NCBI GenBank assembly: GCA_035623615.1
Contig: DASPTB010000148.1
Location: 1 to 13,221 of the forward strand
Reading direction: 5' to 3'
Origin: DASPTB01 sp035623615
Lineage (GTDB): Bacteria > Actinomycetota > UBA4738
DNA length: 13,221 nt
Shown in pieces: positions 4,514 to 12,097 of this stretch. The stretch's first letter is position 1; each line of letters starts with the position of its first letter. A program made the position numbers and the translations under genes. Under the pieces are notes generated by a model. The model worked only from the letters and a program-made list of their open reading frames with translations, was not told where the DNA came from and did not search any database.

Positions 4514-7242
4514 TCGTCCTCACCCCGCCGGTCGGCGACGTCCGGGAGCCAGAACTCCACGGTCGCGCCGTGTCCCGGATAGCTCTCCACACGCCACCAT
4601 CCCCCGAGGGCTTCGGCACGCTCCCGCATCGACTGAAGGCCGAGGTGGCCCGGGCGCGACCGGCCGGCCTCTGCTTTGGGAACGAAGCCCGCTCCGTCGT
4701 CGCGCACTCGCGCGAGCACGCCCCCCTCCTGTCGCGCGAGCGTGACCTCGATGGTGCGGGCCTCGGCGTGCTTGCGGACGTTGGTGAGTGCCTCCTGCAC
4801 GATGCGGTAGAGCGCCGTCCTCGTCTCGCGCGCCGGCTCCTCGTCGAGGTCGGCGTGCAGCCCGGCCTCGACGCCGGTGTCCTCGACCAACCGGTCGAGG
4901 TACTGGCGGATGGCGACGACGAGCCCCTCCCGGTCGAGCGCGGGCGGACGGAGCTCGAACACCAGGTGGCGGAGCCGGCCGATCGCCTGTTGCACCGTGT
5001 CGGCCGCCTTGTCCACCGTCTGCTGTTCGGACGTGCCGAGCACGGCGCGCTCCACCATGTCGAGGCGCACCGCGGCGGCCGCCATCACCTGGATCGGGTC
5101 GTCGTGGATGTCGCCGGCGATTCGCTGCCGTTCCTCTTCCTGCGCCACGACGAGCCGTCCCAGCAGGCGCTGACGCTCCTCGTTCAGCTCCCGGAGCTGC
5201 CGGAGCGTGCGCCGCAGGTCGTCCTCCGCGCGTTTGCGCTGGATCACCTCGCCGAGCGTGTTCGCGAGCGCGGAGAGGAACGAGAGGTCGTCGGGCGTGA
5301 ACGCCCGCGGCTCGCGCGAGCTCGCCGACAGCACGCCGTACAGCTCGTCCTTCCCGTGGATCGCGACGAGCGCCATGCTGACGATGCCGGCCGCGACCAT
5401 CACCGGGTGCGGCGTGAACCGCTTCTCGGTGGCGAGGTCCTGGACGACGATCGGGCCGGCCGCGTCGGCCGTCAGCCCGGCCGCCGAGCCGCCGCGCGCG
5501 ACGCGGGTCGTCCCGACGATTCCCGCCGGCCACCCCACCCCCGCGCGCAGGAGCAGCGTCTCCTGACCCGGCAGCAGCTCGAGGACGCTCACGATCTCGG
5601 TGCCCAGGGCACCGGCGACGCACCGGCAGGCGATCTCGAGGATCGTCGAGAGCGGCCCCTCGCGCAGCGCGGCGCGGCCGAGCTCGGCGATGGCCGCCTG
5701 CCGGCGCGTGCGGTCTTCGCTCTCCGACTCGAAGCGCCCGCGGTCGGAGACGTCGCGCAGGACGGCCTGCGACGCCGCCGCGCCTTCGTACACGACCGGA
5801 ACGCCCGAGACCTCGACGTCGACCTCCGACCCGTCGACGCGGATGAGCCGTTCCTGGATCAGCGGAGCCGGCTTCCCTTCCTCCTGCTGCTGACGGAGCC
5901 GCGCGCGGACCAGATCTCGGTAGTCGGGGTGGACGAAGTCGAGGACCTCCTTGCCCACCACCTCCTGCGGCACGGCCGCCCCGAGCAGCTGCAACATCGC
6001 CGAGTTCGCGAAGATCATGCGACCGTCGCGGACGACGACGATGCCGTCGGGGGACAGCTCGACGAGGCTCCGGTAGCGCTCCTCCCCGTCGCGGAGCGCC
6101 CGCTCGACGCCGGCGCGCTCCGTCACATCGCGGGCGTTGAGGATCAACCCGTGGATGGCCGGGTCGGCGACGCGATTGGTGAGAACGCCCTCGAAATCGC
6201 GCCACGTCCCGTCATGGTGCCGAAGCCGGATGGAGACGGTGGCGCGACCCGCGCCCTGCCGCGTCATCGCCAGCCGCCCGGTGAGCTCTCTCCGGTCGTC
6301 GGGGTGGACGAGCTCGGCCAGCTGCGTGCCGACGAGATCTGCCGGCTCGTACCCCAGGCTGCGCGTGATCGAGGGACTCGCGTACTCGATGTCACCGCCT
6401 TCCTGGAGGACGAAGATGAGATCCGAGCTGTGCTCGACGAGCGCGCGGAAGCGAGCCTCCGCCTCCTCCATCTCGCGTCGGGCCTCCCGCGAGCGCGTCA
6501 CGTCCTCGATGACCCCCTCGAACCACATCGGCTCGCCGGTGTCGTCGCGCACCAGCCTCGCGCTGTGCCGGATCCAAGCGACGTCGCCGCTCAGCCGCCG
6601 GATTCGGTACTCGAACCCGACGACGTGTTCGTTCTGCCAGATCGCCGCGCGCCACGCCGCCCGGTCCGCGGGGTCGACGTACGTGCTCCGCGGGAACCCG
6701 TGGCGCCGCACCTCGTCGATGTCGGCCGCGCGCAGGATGTCGAGCAGCGCCTGGTTGCACTCGATGAGCGTGCCGGCCGGGTCGTAGCGGTACAGCCCGA
6801 CGGGAACGCGCTCGAACAGGGCCCGGTAGCGTTGCTCCGCCGCCGCGGACGCGAGCCGGTCGATGGCGCGGTCGAGGATCTCCCGCACGGCCGGGCCGAG
6901 CCTCGACGTTCCCTCCGGCGGCGACTTCTGGACGATGTCGTCGAGCCCGCGCCGCATCGCGCCGACGGCGAACGCGCCGTCGATCGTCCCGGTGTGCATG
7001 ATCACAGGAGTGCCGGGCCGGAGCCGCCGGACCTCGTCGAGCACCTCCAGACCGTCGGTCCACGCCAGCACGCGCTCGGTGAGGACGACGTCGGCGCCTT
7101 CCTTCATGGCCTCCACGAGCTGTTCCTCACTCGAGATCTCGAGGATGTCCACCTCACCGAGGTGGCGCTCCAGTTCCCACCGGACGAACGCCCGGACCTC
7201 GGGGTCGTCCTCCATCACGAGCACGCGGATGGGCGCGTTCAC
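4510..7242 (-). CDS. Soluble hybrid sensor histidine kinase: pseudo-receiver, three PAS, GAF, HisKA_3, HATPase
   Basis: A GTG start at 7242-7240 gives 910 residues. The open frame continues far upstream, but that part only shadows hutU; conserved sequence begins at NAPIRVLVMEDDPE. Parts in order are receiver-like (4-115), PAS1 (137-250), PAS2 (262-376), PAS3 (386-500), GAF (525-668), a helical stalk (669-705), HisKA_3 with phosphoacceptor H713 in AGDIHDDPIQVM, and HATPase (805-900) with the N-box around N821, G1 DDGAGF (848-853) and the GHLGLQSMRERAEALGG lid. H713 and the ATP-binding motifs suggest an active NarL/DesK-class kinase. No membrane segment is seen, so it probably senses an intracellular signal. 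The receiver phosphosite is Glu56 (VVLTERVLAWTDG) rather than Asp, while E11/D12/D13 and K106 remain. It is translationally coupled to the REC-EAL regulator, its likely partner. The signal is unknown. Confidence 0.92.
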   Translation of the reverse strand: MNAPIRVLVMEDDPEVRAFVRWELERHLGEVDILEISSEEQLVEAMKEGADVVLTERVLAWTDGLEVLDEVRRLRPGTPVIMHTGTIDGAFAVGAMRRGLDDIVQKSPPEGTSRLGPAVREILDRAIDRLASAAAEQRYRALFERVPVGLYRYDPAGTLIECNQALLDILRAADIDEVRRHGFPRSTYVDPADRAAWRAAIWQNEHVVGFEYRIRRLSGDVAWIRHSARLVRDDTGEPMWFEGVIEDVTRSREARREMEEAEARFRALVEHSSDLIFVLQEGGDIEYASPSITRSLGYEPADLVGTQLAELVHPDDRRELTGRLAMTRQGAGRATVSIRLRHHDGTWRDFEGVLTNRVADPAIHGLILNARDVTERAGVERALRDGEERYRSLVELSPDGIVVVRDGRMIFANSAMLQLLGAAVPQEVVGKEVLDFVHPDYRDLVRARLRQQQEEGKPAPLIQERLIRVDGSEVDVEVSGVPVVYEGAAASQAVLRDVSDRGRFESESEDRTRRQAAIAELGRAALREGPLSTILEIACRCVAGALGTEIVSVLELLPGQETLLLRAGVGWPAGIVGTTRVARGGSAAGLTADAAGPIVVQDLATEKRFTPHPVMVAAGIVSMALVAIHGKDELYGVLSASSREPRAFTPDDLSFLSALANTLGEVIQRKRAEDDLRRTLRQLRELNEERQRLLGRLVVAQEEERQRIAGDIHDDPIQVMAAAAVRLDMVERAVLGTSEQQTVDKAADTVQQAIGRLRHLVFELRPPALDREGLVVAIRQYLDRLVEDTGVEAGLHADLDEEPARETRTALYRIVQEALTNVRKHAEARTIEVTLARQEGGVLARVRDDGAGFVPKAEAGRSRPGHLGLQSMRERAEALGGWWRVESYPGHGATVEFWLPDVADRRGEDE

Positions 7243-7311
7243 GTCCGCCCCGCCCGCCGGGCGGACGTCGGCCGGTCGTGTGATCGGCGGAGTGCTTCGC
7301 GCTCGTTCATG

Positions 7312-7368
7312 TCCCAATTCGTGGCGCGGCGGAACGAACCCCGGACGGGGCTCCGATTGGGATATCGG
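7312..7368. repeat. Nested inverted repeats, candidate regulatory site
   Basis: TCCCAAT at 7312-7318 pairs with ATTGGGA at 7356-7362 and encloses CCCCG-GA-CGGGG at 7339-7350. An overlapping dyad, CCGAT-N6-ATCGG, spans 7353-7368. AATTCG is also repeated directly at 7316-7321 and 7369-7374. The arms could be operator half-sites or a folded leader RNA of the kinase message. No family of binding site was recognised. Confidence 0.3.
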
Positions 7369-7461
7369 AATTCGCCGGAAGGCCCTTGAAGCGGGCCACC
7401 CGGCGCCGCCGCGCGAGGCCGTCCGGGCAGGGCGGGCGGCCCGGGCGGCCGCCTCCGGCGG

Positions 7462-7491
7462 TTGCGAAGCGCGGGTTCGGGCCGTCATGCT
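7462..7491 (+). promoter_or_regulatory. Candidate hutU promoter (TTGCGA-N18-CATGCT)
   Basis: TTGCGA at 7462-7467 and CATGCT at 7486-7491 are 18 bases apart. The second box ends six bases before the GTG at 7498, so transcription would begin at or next to the start codon. There is no Shine-Dalgarno sequence before that GTG, which fits a leaderless message. The match to the -10 consensus is only partial. Confidence 0.3.
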
Positions 7492-7497
7492 GGCCTC

Positions 7498-9177
7498 GTG
7501 AGCGCGTCGGCGGTGTCGAGTGGCCCCCGGGAGGTGCGCGCCCCGCGCGGGCGGAAGCTGTCTTGCAAGGGCTGGCCGCAGGAGGCCGCCCTGCGGATGC
7601 TCATGAACAACCTCGACCCCGACGTCGCCGAGCGGCCCGACGACCTGGTCGTCTACGGCGGCACCGGCAGGGCCGCGCGGTCGTGGGAGGCCTTCGACGC
7701 GATCGTGCGGACGCTCCGGTCGCTTGAGGCCGACGAGACGCTGCTCGTCCAGTCGGGAAAGCCCGTCGCGGTGTTTCGCACGCACGAGTCGGCGCCCCGG
7801 GTGCTGATCTCCAACGCGATGCTGGTGCCGAAGTGGGCCGACTGGGACACGTTCCGCGACCTCGAGCGACGAGGGCTCACGATGTACGGCCAGATGACGG
7901 CCGGCTCGTGGATCTACATCGGAACCCAGGGGATCCTGCAGGGGACGTACGAGACGCTCGCGGAGTGCGGGCACCAGCGGTTCGGCGGAACGCTCGCCGG
8001 CACGGTGACGCTGACCGCGGGCCTCGGCGGGATGGGCGGGGCGCAGCCGCTCGCCGTGACGATGAACGGCGGCGTGGCGCTCTGCGTCGAGGTCGACCCG
8101 TCGAGGATCGAGCGCCGCATCAAGACCCGCTACCTCGACCGCGAGACGACGGACATCGACGAGGCCGTTCGCTGGGCGAGCGAGGCCAGGAACTCCCGCG
8201 AGGCGCTCTCGATCGGGTTGCTGGGCAACGCGGCCGAGGTATTGCCCGAGCTGCTGCGCCGAGAGTTCGAGGCCGACGTCGTCACCGACCAGACGAGCGC
8301 GCATGATCCCCTCGGCGGCTACATCCCGAAAGGGTTGTCGCTCGAGGAAGCGGCCGAGCTTCGAGGCCGCGACCCCGCGGAGTACGAGCGCCGCGCGTTC
8401 TCCTCGATGGCCGAGCACGTGGAGGCGATGGTCGGGTTCCTCGAACGCGGCGCGGTGGTCTTCGACTACGGCAACAACCTCCGGGCGGGCGCCGAGCAGG
8501 GCGGGCTGACGCACGAGCGCGCGTACTCGTATCCGGGGTTCGTTCCGGCGTTCATTCGTCCTCTGTTCTGCGAGGGCAAGGGCCCGTTCCGATGGGCCGC
8601 GCTGTCGGGGGATCCGGCTGACATCCTGGCGACCGACCGGGCGGTCGCGAATCTGTTCCCCGAGAACGAGCGCCTGCAGCGATGGATCCGGATGGCCGAG
8701 GAACGCGTTGCCTACCAAGGACTTCCGGCGCGGATCTGCTGGCTCGGCTACGGCGAGCGAGACCAGGCGGGGCTCGCGTTCAACGAGCTGGTCGCGAGCG
8801 GCGAGGTGTCGGCACCGATCGTGATCGGACGCGACCACCTCGACAGCGGCAGCGTGGCGTCGCCGTACCGGGAGACCGAGGGAATGAAGGACGGGTCGGA
8901 CGCGATCGCCGACTGGCCGATCCTGAACGCGCTGGTGAACACCGCGGCGGGCGCGCACTGGGTGAGCGTCCACCACGGCGGCGGGGTCGGGATCGGCTAC
9001 TCGATCCACGCAGGCATGGTCGTGGTGGCCGACGGTTCCGAGGACTCGGCCGACCGGCTGGAGCGGGTGCTGACGACCGATCCGGGAATGGGCGTCGTCC
9101 GGCACGCCGACGCCGGCTACGAGCGGGCCCTCGAGGTCGCCGAGGAACGGCACGTGCGGCTCCCGTGGCAGGGGTGA
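7498..9177 (+). CDS. hutU: Urocanate hydratase (imidazolonepropionate hydrolase)
   Basis: HutU converts urocanate plus water to 4-imidazolone-5-propionate, step two of histidine degradation, using tightly bound NAD+ as an electrophile. The match covers the full family: [19 protein letters not shown] near the start, [13 protein letters not shown] (140-152), the NAD-binding [10 protein letters not shown] (175-184), [17 protein letters not shown] (263-279), FDYGNNLR (322-329), [15 protein letters not shown] (411-425) with the active-site-region Cys414, and [19 protein letters not shown] (488-506). The GTG at 7498 gives 559 residues, the usual length. A GTG at 7513 or an ATG at 7462 are alternatives; the latter would place hutU translation through the candidate promoter. 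The stop overlaps the next start as GTGA. It is the first gene of the plus-strand operon, diverging from the kinase. Confidence 0.97.
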   Translation: MSASAVSSGPREVRAPRGRKLSCKGWPQEAALRMLMNNLDPDVAERPDDLVVYGGTGRAARSWEAFDAIVRTLRSLEADETLLVQSGKPVAVFRTHESAPRVLISNAMLVPKWADWDTFRDLERRGLTMYGQMTAGSWIYIGTQGILQGTYETLAECGHQRFGGTLAGTVTLTAGLGGMGGAQPLAVTMNGGVALCVEVDPSRIERRIKTRYLDRETTDIDEAVRWASEARNSREALSIGLLGNAAEVLPELLRREFEADVVTDQTSAHDPLGGYIPKGLSLEEAAELRGRDPAEYERRAFSSMAEHVEAMVGFLERGAVVFDYGNNLRAGAEQGGLTHERAYSYPGFVPAFIRPLFCEGKGPFRWAALSGDPADILATDRAVANLFPENERLQRWIRMAEERVAYQGLPARICWLGYGERDQAGLAFNELVASGEVSAPIVIGRDHLDSGSVASPYRETEGMKDGSDAIADWPILNALVNTAAGAHWVSVHHGGGVGIGYSIHAGMVVVADGSEDSADRLERVLTTDPGMGVVRHADAGYERALEVAEERHVRLPWQG

Positions 9178-9578
9178 CGCAGCGCTTCGCGCTGCGGTAT
9201 TCGTGGGTGATCCGGTGGCTGCTTTCGCCGCTGTGCGTGGGACCGGCGTTCTCGTCGGTTGACCTCGACGACGCCACGCTACGTGTCCACATGGGGTGGG
9301 CGTTCGACGCGAGGGTTCCGCGCGCCACCATCCGGTCGGCGCGACGGTACCCGCGCACGATTCGCTGGACGGCGGGCGCCCATACCGACCTGCACGGATC
9401 GTGGCTGGTGAACGGCGCCGGCTCGGGCGTCGTCGAGATGACCATCGATCCGGCGGCGCAGGGTCGCAGCGGCGGCTTTCGCATCCATCCCGTCCGGATC
9501 CTCGTGTCGCTGGAGGATCCCGACGGGTTCCTGCGGGCGCTCGCTGCGCCGGCGGTGGCGGCGGGGCCGTGGTCGTGA
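9174..9578 (+). CDS. Small PH-like conserved hypothetical protein, 134 aa, inside the hut operon
   Basis: Translation starts at a GTG that overlaps the hutU stop (GTGA), and its own stop overlaps the next start in the same way. The coding frame is supported by this tight packing and by a pattern common in actinobacterial small unknowns: [10 protein letters not shown] (8-17), [18 protein letters not shown] (27-44), [12 protein letters not shown] (47-58), [18 protein letters not shown] (75-92) and [16 protein letters not shown] (108-123). Alternating strands with a short C-terminal helix suggest a bacterial PH-like fold, an inference. There is no signal peptide and no full membrane helix. No enzyme motif is visible. 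Its place between hutU and the GNAT gene suggests matched expression, but its role in histidine breakdown, if any, is unknown. Confidence 0.82.
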   Translation: MTQRFALRYSWVIRWLLSPLCVGPAFSSVDLDDATLRVHMGWAFDARVPRATIRSARRYPRTIRWTAGAHTDLHGSWLVNGAGSGVVEMTIDPAAQGRSGGFRIHPVRILVSLEDPDGFLRALAAPAVAAGPWS

Positions 9579-10489
9579 CCGCGGCGTCGTTCCGTGTGCG
9601 TCGGGCGTCGGAGGAGGACGACGGCGCCATCCGCGAGATCTCCGCCGCGTACGACAACCTCCATTCGTGGCCGTCCCGGCCCGACTTCATCGACCACGAG
9701 CTCGCGACGGGGCGGATCTACGTCGCCGAGGGGACGGACGGCGTGGTGGGGTTCGGCGGGTCCTTCGACAGGGGCGAGGTCGTCTACCTCGCCGATCTGT
9801 TCGTTCGCCCGGACTTCGTGGGACGGGGCGTGGGTGCGGCCCTGCTCGAGCCGATCTTCGACCGTGGGACGGTTCGGATGACGTCGGCGTCGTCGGACCC
9901 GCGCGCGCTTCCTCTGTACGCGCGCTTCGGCATGGTGCCCTTGATGCCCGCGCTCTACTTGCGGGGATCGTGCGAGGTGGCGACCACCGCGGCCCTCGCC
10001 CTAGGGGCGGGCGGCCGCGGCGAGGTGCGCCCCGGCAGCGCCAGCGAGATCGCCGAGATCGACGCCGAGGTGTCGGGCCGCCCGCGTCACCAGGAGCATG
10101 AATTCCTGGCGTCGTGTCCGGGCGCGGAGGGGCTGCTGCTCGAACGCGGCGAGCCGGTCGCGTACGGGTGGATGCGGGTGGTGACCCTCGCGGGCGGCGG
10201 CACCTTCGAGACGCACGCGTACATCGCGCCGGCCGGGGCCCGGACGCCCGAGGCGATGACCCGGATGACCGGCGAGCTGCTGCGACGGGCCGCGGAGGTG
10301 GTGGAGGGGTCGGCGGCTGCCGCGGGTGCGGCAGTCGCCGACGTCGCGTTGCTGGTGCTCGGGCCACATCCCGGTCTGCCCGGGATGCTCGAGGCCGGGT
10401 TCCGCGTGGTCGACCGTGACACGTTCATGTGCTCGCGGCTCGACCTGATCGACGGGCGCCGGTACGCTCACTCGCCGGAGCTCGGCTGA
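9575..10489 (+). CDS. Tandem GNAT-family N-acetyltransferase, 304 aa
   Basis: GNAT enzymes move an acetyl group from acetyl-CoA to an amine. The N-terminal domain (about 5-130) has VRRASEEDDGAIREI, a central sheet (IYVAEGTDGVVGFGG), then YLADLFVRPDFVGRGVGAALLEPIF (71-95), where GRGVGAA is the acetyl-CoA phosphate loop (motif A), and ALPLYARFGMV (111-121), the usual motif B. Residues 149-290 look like a second, degraded GNAT domain (VRPGSASEIAEIDAEVSGR, GLLLERGEPVAYGWMRV, then LPGMLEAGFRVVDRDTFM) without a clear CoA loop. Two-domain GNATs include Eis- and mycothiol synthase-like proteins, but this one matches neither clearly. The GTG at 9575 overlaps the preceding stop (GTGA); a GTG at 9569 is possible. 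The substrate is unknown. Placement inside the hut operon hints at an imidazole- or amino-acid-related amine, which is inference only. Confidence 0.88.
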   Translation: MTAASFRVRRASEEDDGAIREISAAYDNLHSWPSRPDFIDHELATGRIYVAEGTDGVVGFGGSFDRGEVVYLADLFVRPDFVGRGVGAALLEPIFDRGTVRMTSASSDPRALPLYARFGMVPLMPALYLRGSCEVATTAALALGAGGRGEVRPGSASEIAEIDAEVSGRPRHQEHEFLASCPGAEGLLLERGEPVAYGWMRVVTLAGGGTFETHAYIAPAGARTPEAMTRMTGELLRRAAEVVEGSAAAAGAAVADVALLVLGPHPGLPGMLEAGFRVVDRDTFMCSRLDLIDGRRYAHSPELG

Positions 10490-10510
10490 GCGAAACCGGG
10501 CTCGAGAGAA

Positions 10511-10518
10511 GAGGGAGG
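10511..10518 (+). promoter_or_regulatory. Shine-Dalgarno site of ftcD
   Basis: GAGGGAGG ends seven bases before the GTG at 10526, which favours that start over the in-frame ATG at 10541. It lies in the 36-base gap after the GNAT stop, the only real gap between hutU and the ftcD gene. Confidence 0.65.
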
Positions 10519-10525
10519 CCGAGGC

Positions 10526-12073
10526 GTGCGTGGCCCCTTGATGGGCGTGGTTCCGAACTTCAGCGAGGGACGACGGCGAGACGTGATCGACGCGATCGTC
10601 GCGGCGCTGCGCGTTCCGGGGGTGGCGCTCGTGAACGTCCAGTGGGATCCCGACCACAACCGCCTGGACACGACGTTGCTGGGCCCTCCGGCGGCGGTTC
10701 GCGCGAGCGCGCTTGCCGGCGCCGCGGCCGCCGTCCGCCTCATCGACATGCGCGAGCACCGTGGCAGCCATCCGCGGATGGGCGCCGTCGACGTCATTCC
10801 GTTCATGCCGGTCCGCGACGTGACGATGGAGGAATGCGTCGAGCTCGCGCGCGAGGTGGGGCGCGAGCTCGCCGAGACGCTCGGCATCCCCGTCTACCTG
10901 TACGACCGCGCGGCGCTCGTGCCGGAGCGCGTAAGCCTTGCCGAGGTGCGCAAGGGCGAGTACGAGGGGCTTCGCGACGCCGTCGCCGTGGGGGAGCGCC
11001 TTCCCGACTTCGGCCCGCACGCGATCGGGCGCGCCGGCGCCGTCGCGGTGGGCGCGCGCAAGCCGCTCGTCGCGTTCAACGTGTATCTCGAGGGCCGCGA
11101 CGAGGCGGCGGCGAAGGAGATCGCGAAGGCGGTTCGGGAGTCGTCGGGCGGACTGCCCGCTGTTCGCGCGATCGGGTTCGACGTTCCCGAGCGTGAGGCC
11201 GTGACGGTGTCGATGAACCTGGTGGACTACGAGATCACGCCGCCACGACGCGCGTTCGACGCGGTCGCGGAGGAGGCCTCGCGGCGAGGGATGGCGGTCG
11301 CGTCGAGCGAGATCGTCGGCCTGGTCCCGGCGGCGGCGCTCGGTGCGGGAGACGTGGAGCATCTTCGACTGGAGGGATTCGATGCGAACGAACAGATCCT
11401 GGAGAACCTGGTGAGCCGGGCCGACGATGGCGGCGGCGAGGGATTCGGGGCGGGCACGGTCGGGGGATTCCTCGACCGCCTCGCCTCCGGGGAGGCGACG
11501 CCGGGGGGCGGGAGCGCCGCGGCGGTCGCCGCCGCGACCGGCGCCGCGCTCGTCGCCATGGTCGGGCGCCTGACCGAAGGCAAGAAGGGATACGAGGACG
11601 TGTCGCCTCGAATGGCCGAGATCGTGAGGACCGCCGACCTCGAGCGAGCGACGCTGGTTGGCCTCGCCGACCGGGACACAGAGGCGTTCGAGGGCGTCAT
11701 GGCCGCCTTTCGGATGCCGAAGGTGACCGACGACGAGAAGGCCGAGCGAAGCGCGGCGATCCAATCCGCCTTCCGCGAAGCTGCCGGCGTTCCGGCCGAG
11801 GTCGCTCGCCGCGCAGCGGACCTGCTTCCACTTGCGGTGGAAGTGATCCGGACGGGAAACGCGAACGCTGCGTCGGACGGGCTCGCCGCGGCGCATCTGC
11901 TCTTCGCGGGCGTCGAGACGGCGCTCGCGAACGTCGCCATCAATCTCGGGTCGATCAAGGACGAGCAGCTCCTGTCCGGGCTGCGGGAGTCCTCCGCCAC
12001 CCTGGATCGGGAGAGCCGCTCGCTGCTGGACACCGCAGGCGAGGCGTTCCGCCGCCGGCTGGAAGCCGGGTGA
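10526..12073 (+). CDS. ftcD: Bifunctional glutamate formiminotransferase / formimino-THF cyclodeaminase
   Basis: The N-terminal part transfers the formimino group of N-formiminoglutamate to tetrahydrofolate; the C-terminal part releases ammonia to give 5,10-methenyl-THF. This is the folate-dependent end of histidine degradation. The transferase (about 5-295) shows VVPNFSEGRR (8-17), DHNRLDTTLLG (43-53) and EHRGSHPRMGAVDVIPF (77-93); His82 sits at the position of the catalytic His in the animal enzyme. The cyclodeaminase (about 312-510) shows FLDRLASGEATPGGGSAAA (315-333), the Lys-rich GRLTEGKKGYEDVS (347-360), RDTEAFEGVMAAFRMPK (383-399) and NANAASDGLAAAHLL (445-459). At 515 residues it is near the length of animal FTCD, so both halves are complete and fused. 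The GTG start follows a good ribosome site. It implies the formiminoglutamate branch rather than the formylglutamate (HutF/HutG) branch. Confidence 0.95.
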   Translation: MRGPLMGVVPNFSEGRRRDVIDAIVAALRVPGVALVNVQWDPDHNRLDTTLLGPPAAVRASALAGAAAAVRLIDMREHRGSHPRMGAVDVIPFMPVRDVTMEECVELAREVGRELAETLGIPVYLYDRAALVPERVSLAEVRKGEYEGLRDAVAVGERLPDFGPHAIGRAGAVAVGARKPLVAFNVYLEGRDEAAAKEIAKAVRESSGGLPAVRAIGFDVPEREAVTVSMNLVDYEITPPRRAFDAVAEEASRRGMAVASSEIVGLVPAAALGAGDVEHLRLEGFDANEQILENLVSRADDGGGEGFGAGTVGGFLDRLASGEATPGGGSAAAVAAATGAALVAMVGRLTEGKKGYEDVSPRMAEIVRTADLERATLVGLADRDTEAFEGVMAAFRMPKVTDDEKAERSAAIQSAFREAAGVPAEVARRAADLLPLAVEVIRTGNANAASDGLAAAHLLFAGVETALANVAINLGSIKDEQLLSGLRESSATLDRESRSLLDTAGEAFRRRLEAG

Positions 12074-12081
12074 TCGGCCGG

Positions 12082-12087
12082 TAGGAT
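12082..12087 (+). promoter_or_regulatory. Candidate -10 box (TAGGAT) before the homoserine dehydrogenase gene
   Basis: TAGGAT ends ten bases before the ATG at 12098. With CGG it forms TAGGATCGG, closely like TACGATCGG at the same distance before cbs. The AGGA within it could instead act as a distant Shine-Dalgarno sequence (11 bases from the ATG). The 8-mer GATCGGCC occurs twice in this 24-base gap region. The call is weak because no -35 box is apparent. Confidence 0.25.
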
Positions 12088-12097
12088 CGGCCCTGCG

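Larger units (their letters stand above)
7243..7497. other. Divergent intergenic region between the kinase operon and the hut operon
   Basis: These 255 bases must carry the control signals for both divergent operons. The central part (about 7305-7380) is less GC-rich than the rest. It holds the inverted repeat TCCCAAT (7312-7318) / ATTGGGA (7356-7362), an internal dyad CCCCG-GA-CGGGG (7339-7350), CCGAT-N6-ATCGG (7353-7368), and GGCCC-N7-GGGCC (7381-7397). The 60 or so bases before about 7460 are almost pure G/C. A possible minus-strand reading frame of 23 codons (7310-7239) ends in a GTGA overlap with the kinase start, but it has no good ribosome site. I see no RNA gene. Confidence 0.5.

Noticed and set aside
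7308..7310. ATG upstream of the kinase considered as the kinase start
   Set aside because: It is out of frame with the kinase; its frame stops at 7239-7241 after 23 codons.
7339..7350. GC-rich dyad considered as an intrinsic terminator between the divergent operons
   Set aside because: The loop is only two bases and there is no T-run; also, both flanking genes point away from the region, so no terminator is needed.
4399..7389. 996-codon plus-strand open frame opposite the kinase
   Set aside because: It is full of Arg, Asp, Val, His and Pro with no domain, and lies antisense to a clear multi-domain kinase. Long open shadows are expected at this GC content.
7243..9690. Minus-strand continuation of the kinase frame for about 800 more codons, opposite hutU, the PH-like gene and part of the GNAT gene
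   Set aside because: The translated part is low-complexity, rich in Arg, Pro, Ala and Gly, and shows no family resemblance. It is an open antisense frame created by high GC; the conserved protein begins at the GTG at 7242.
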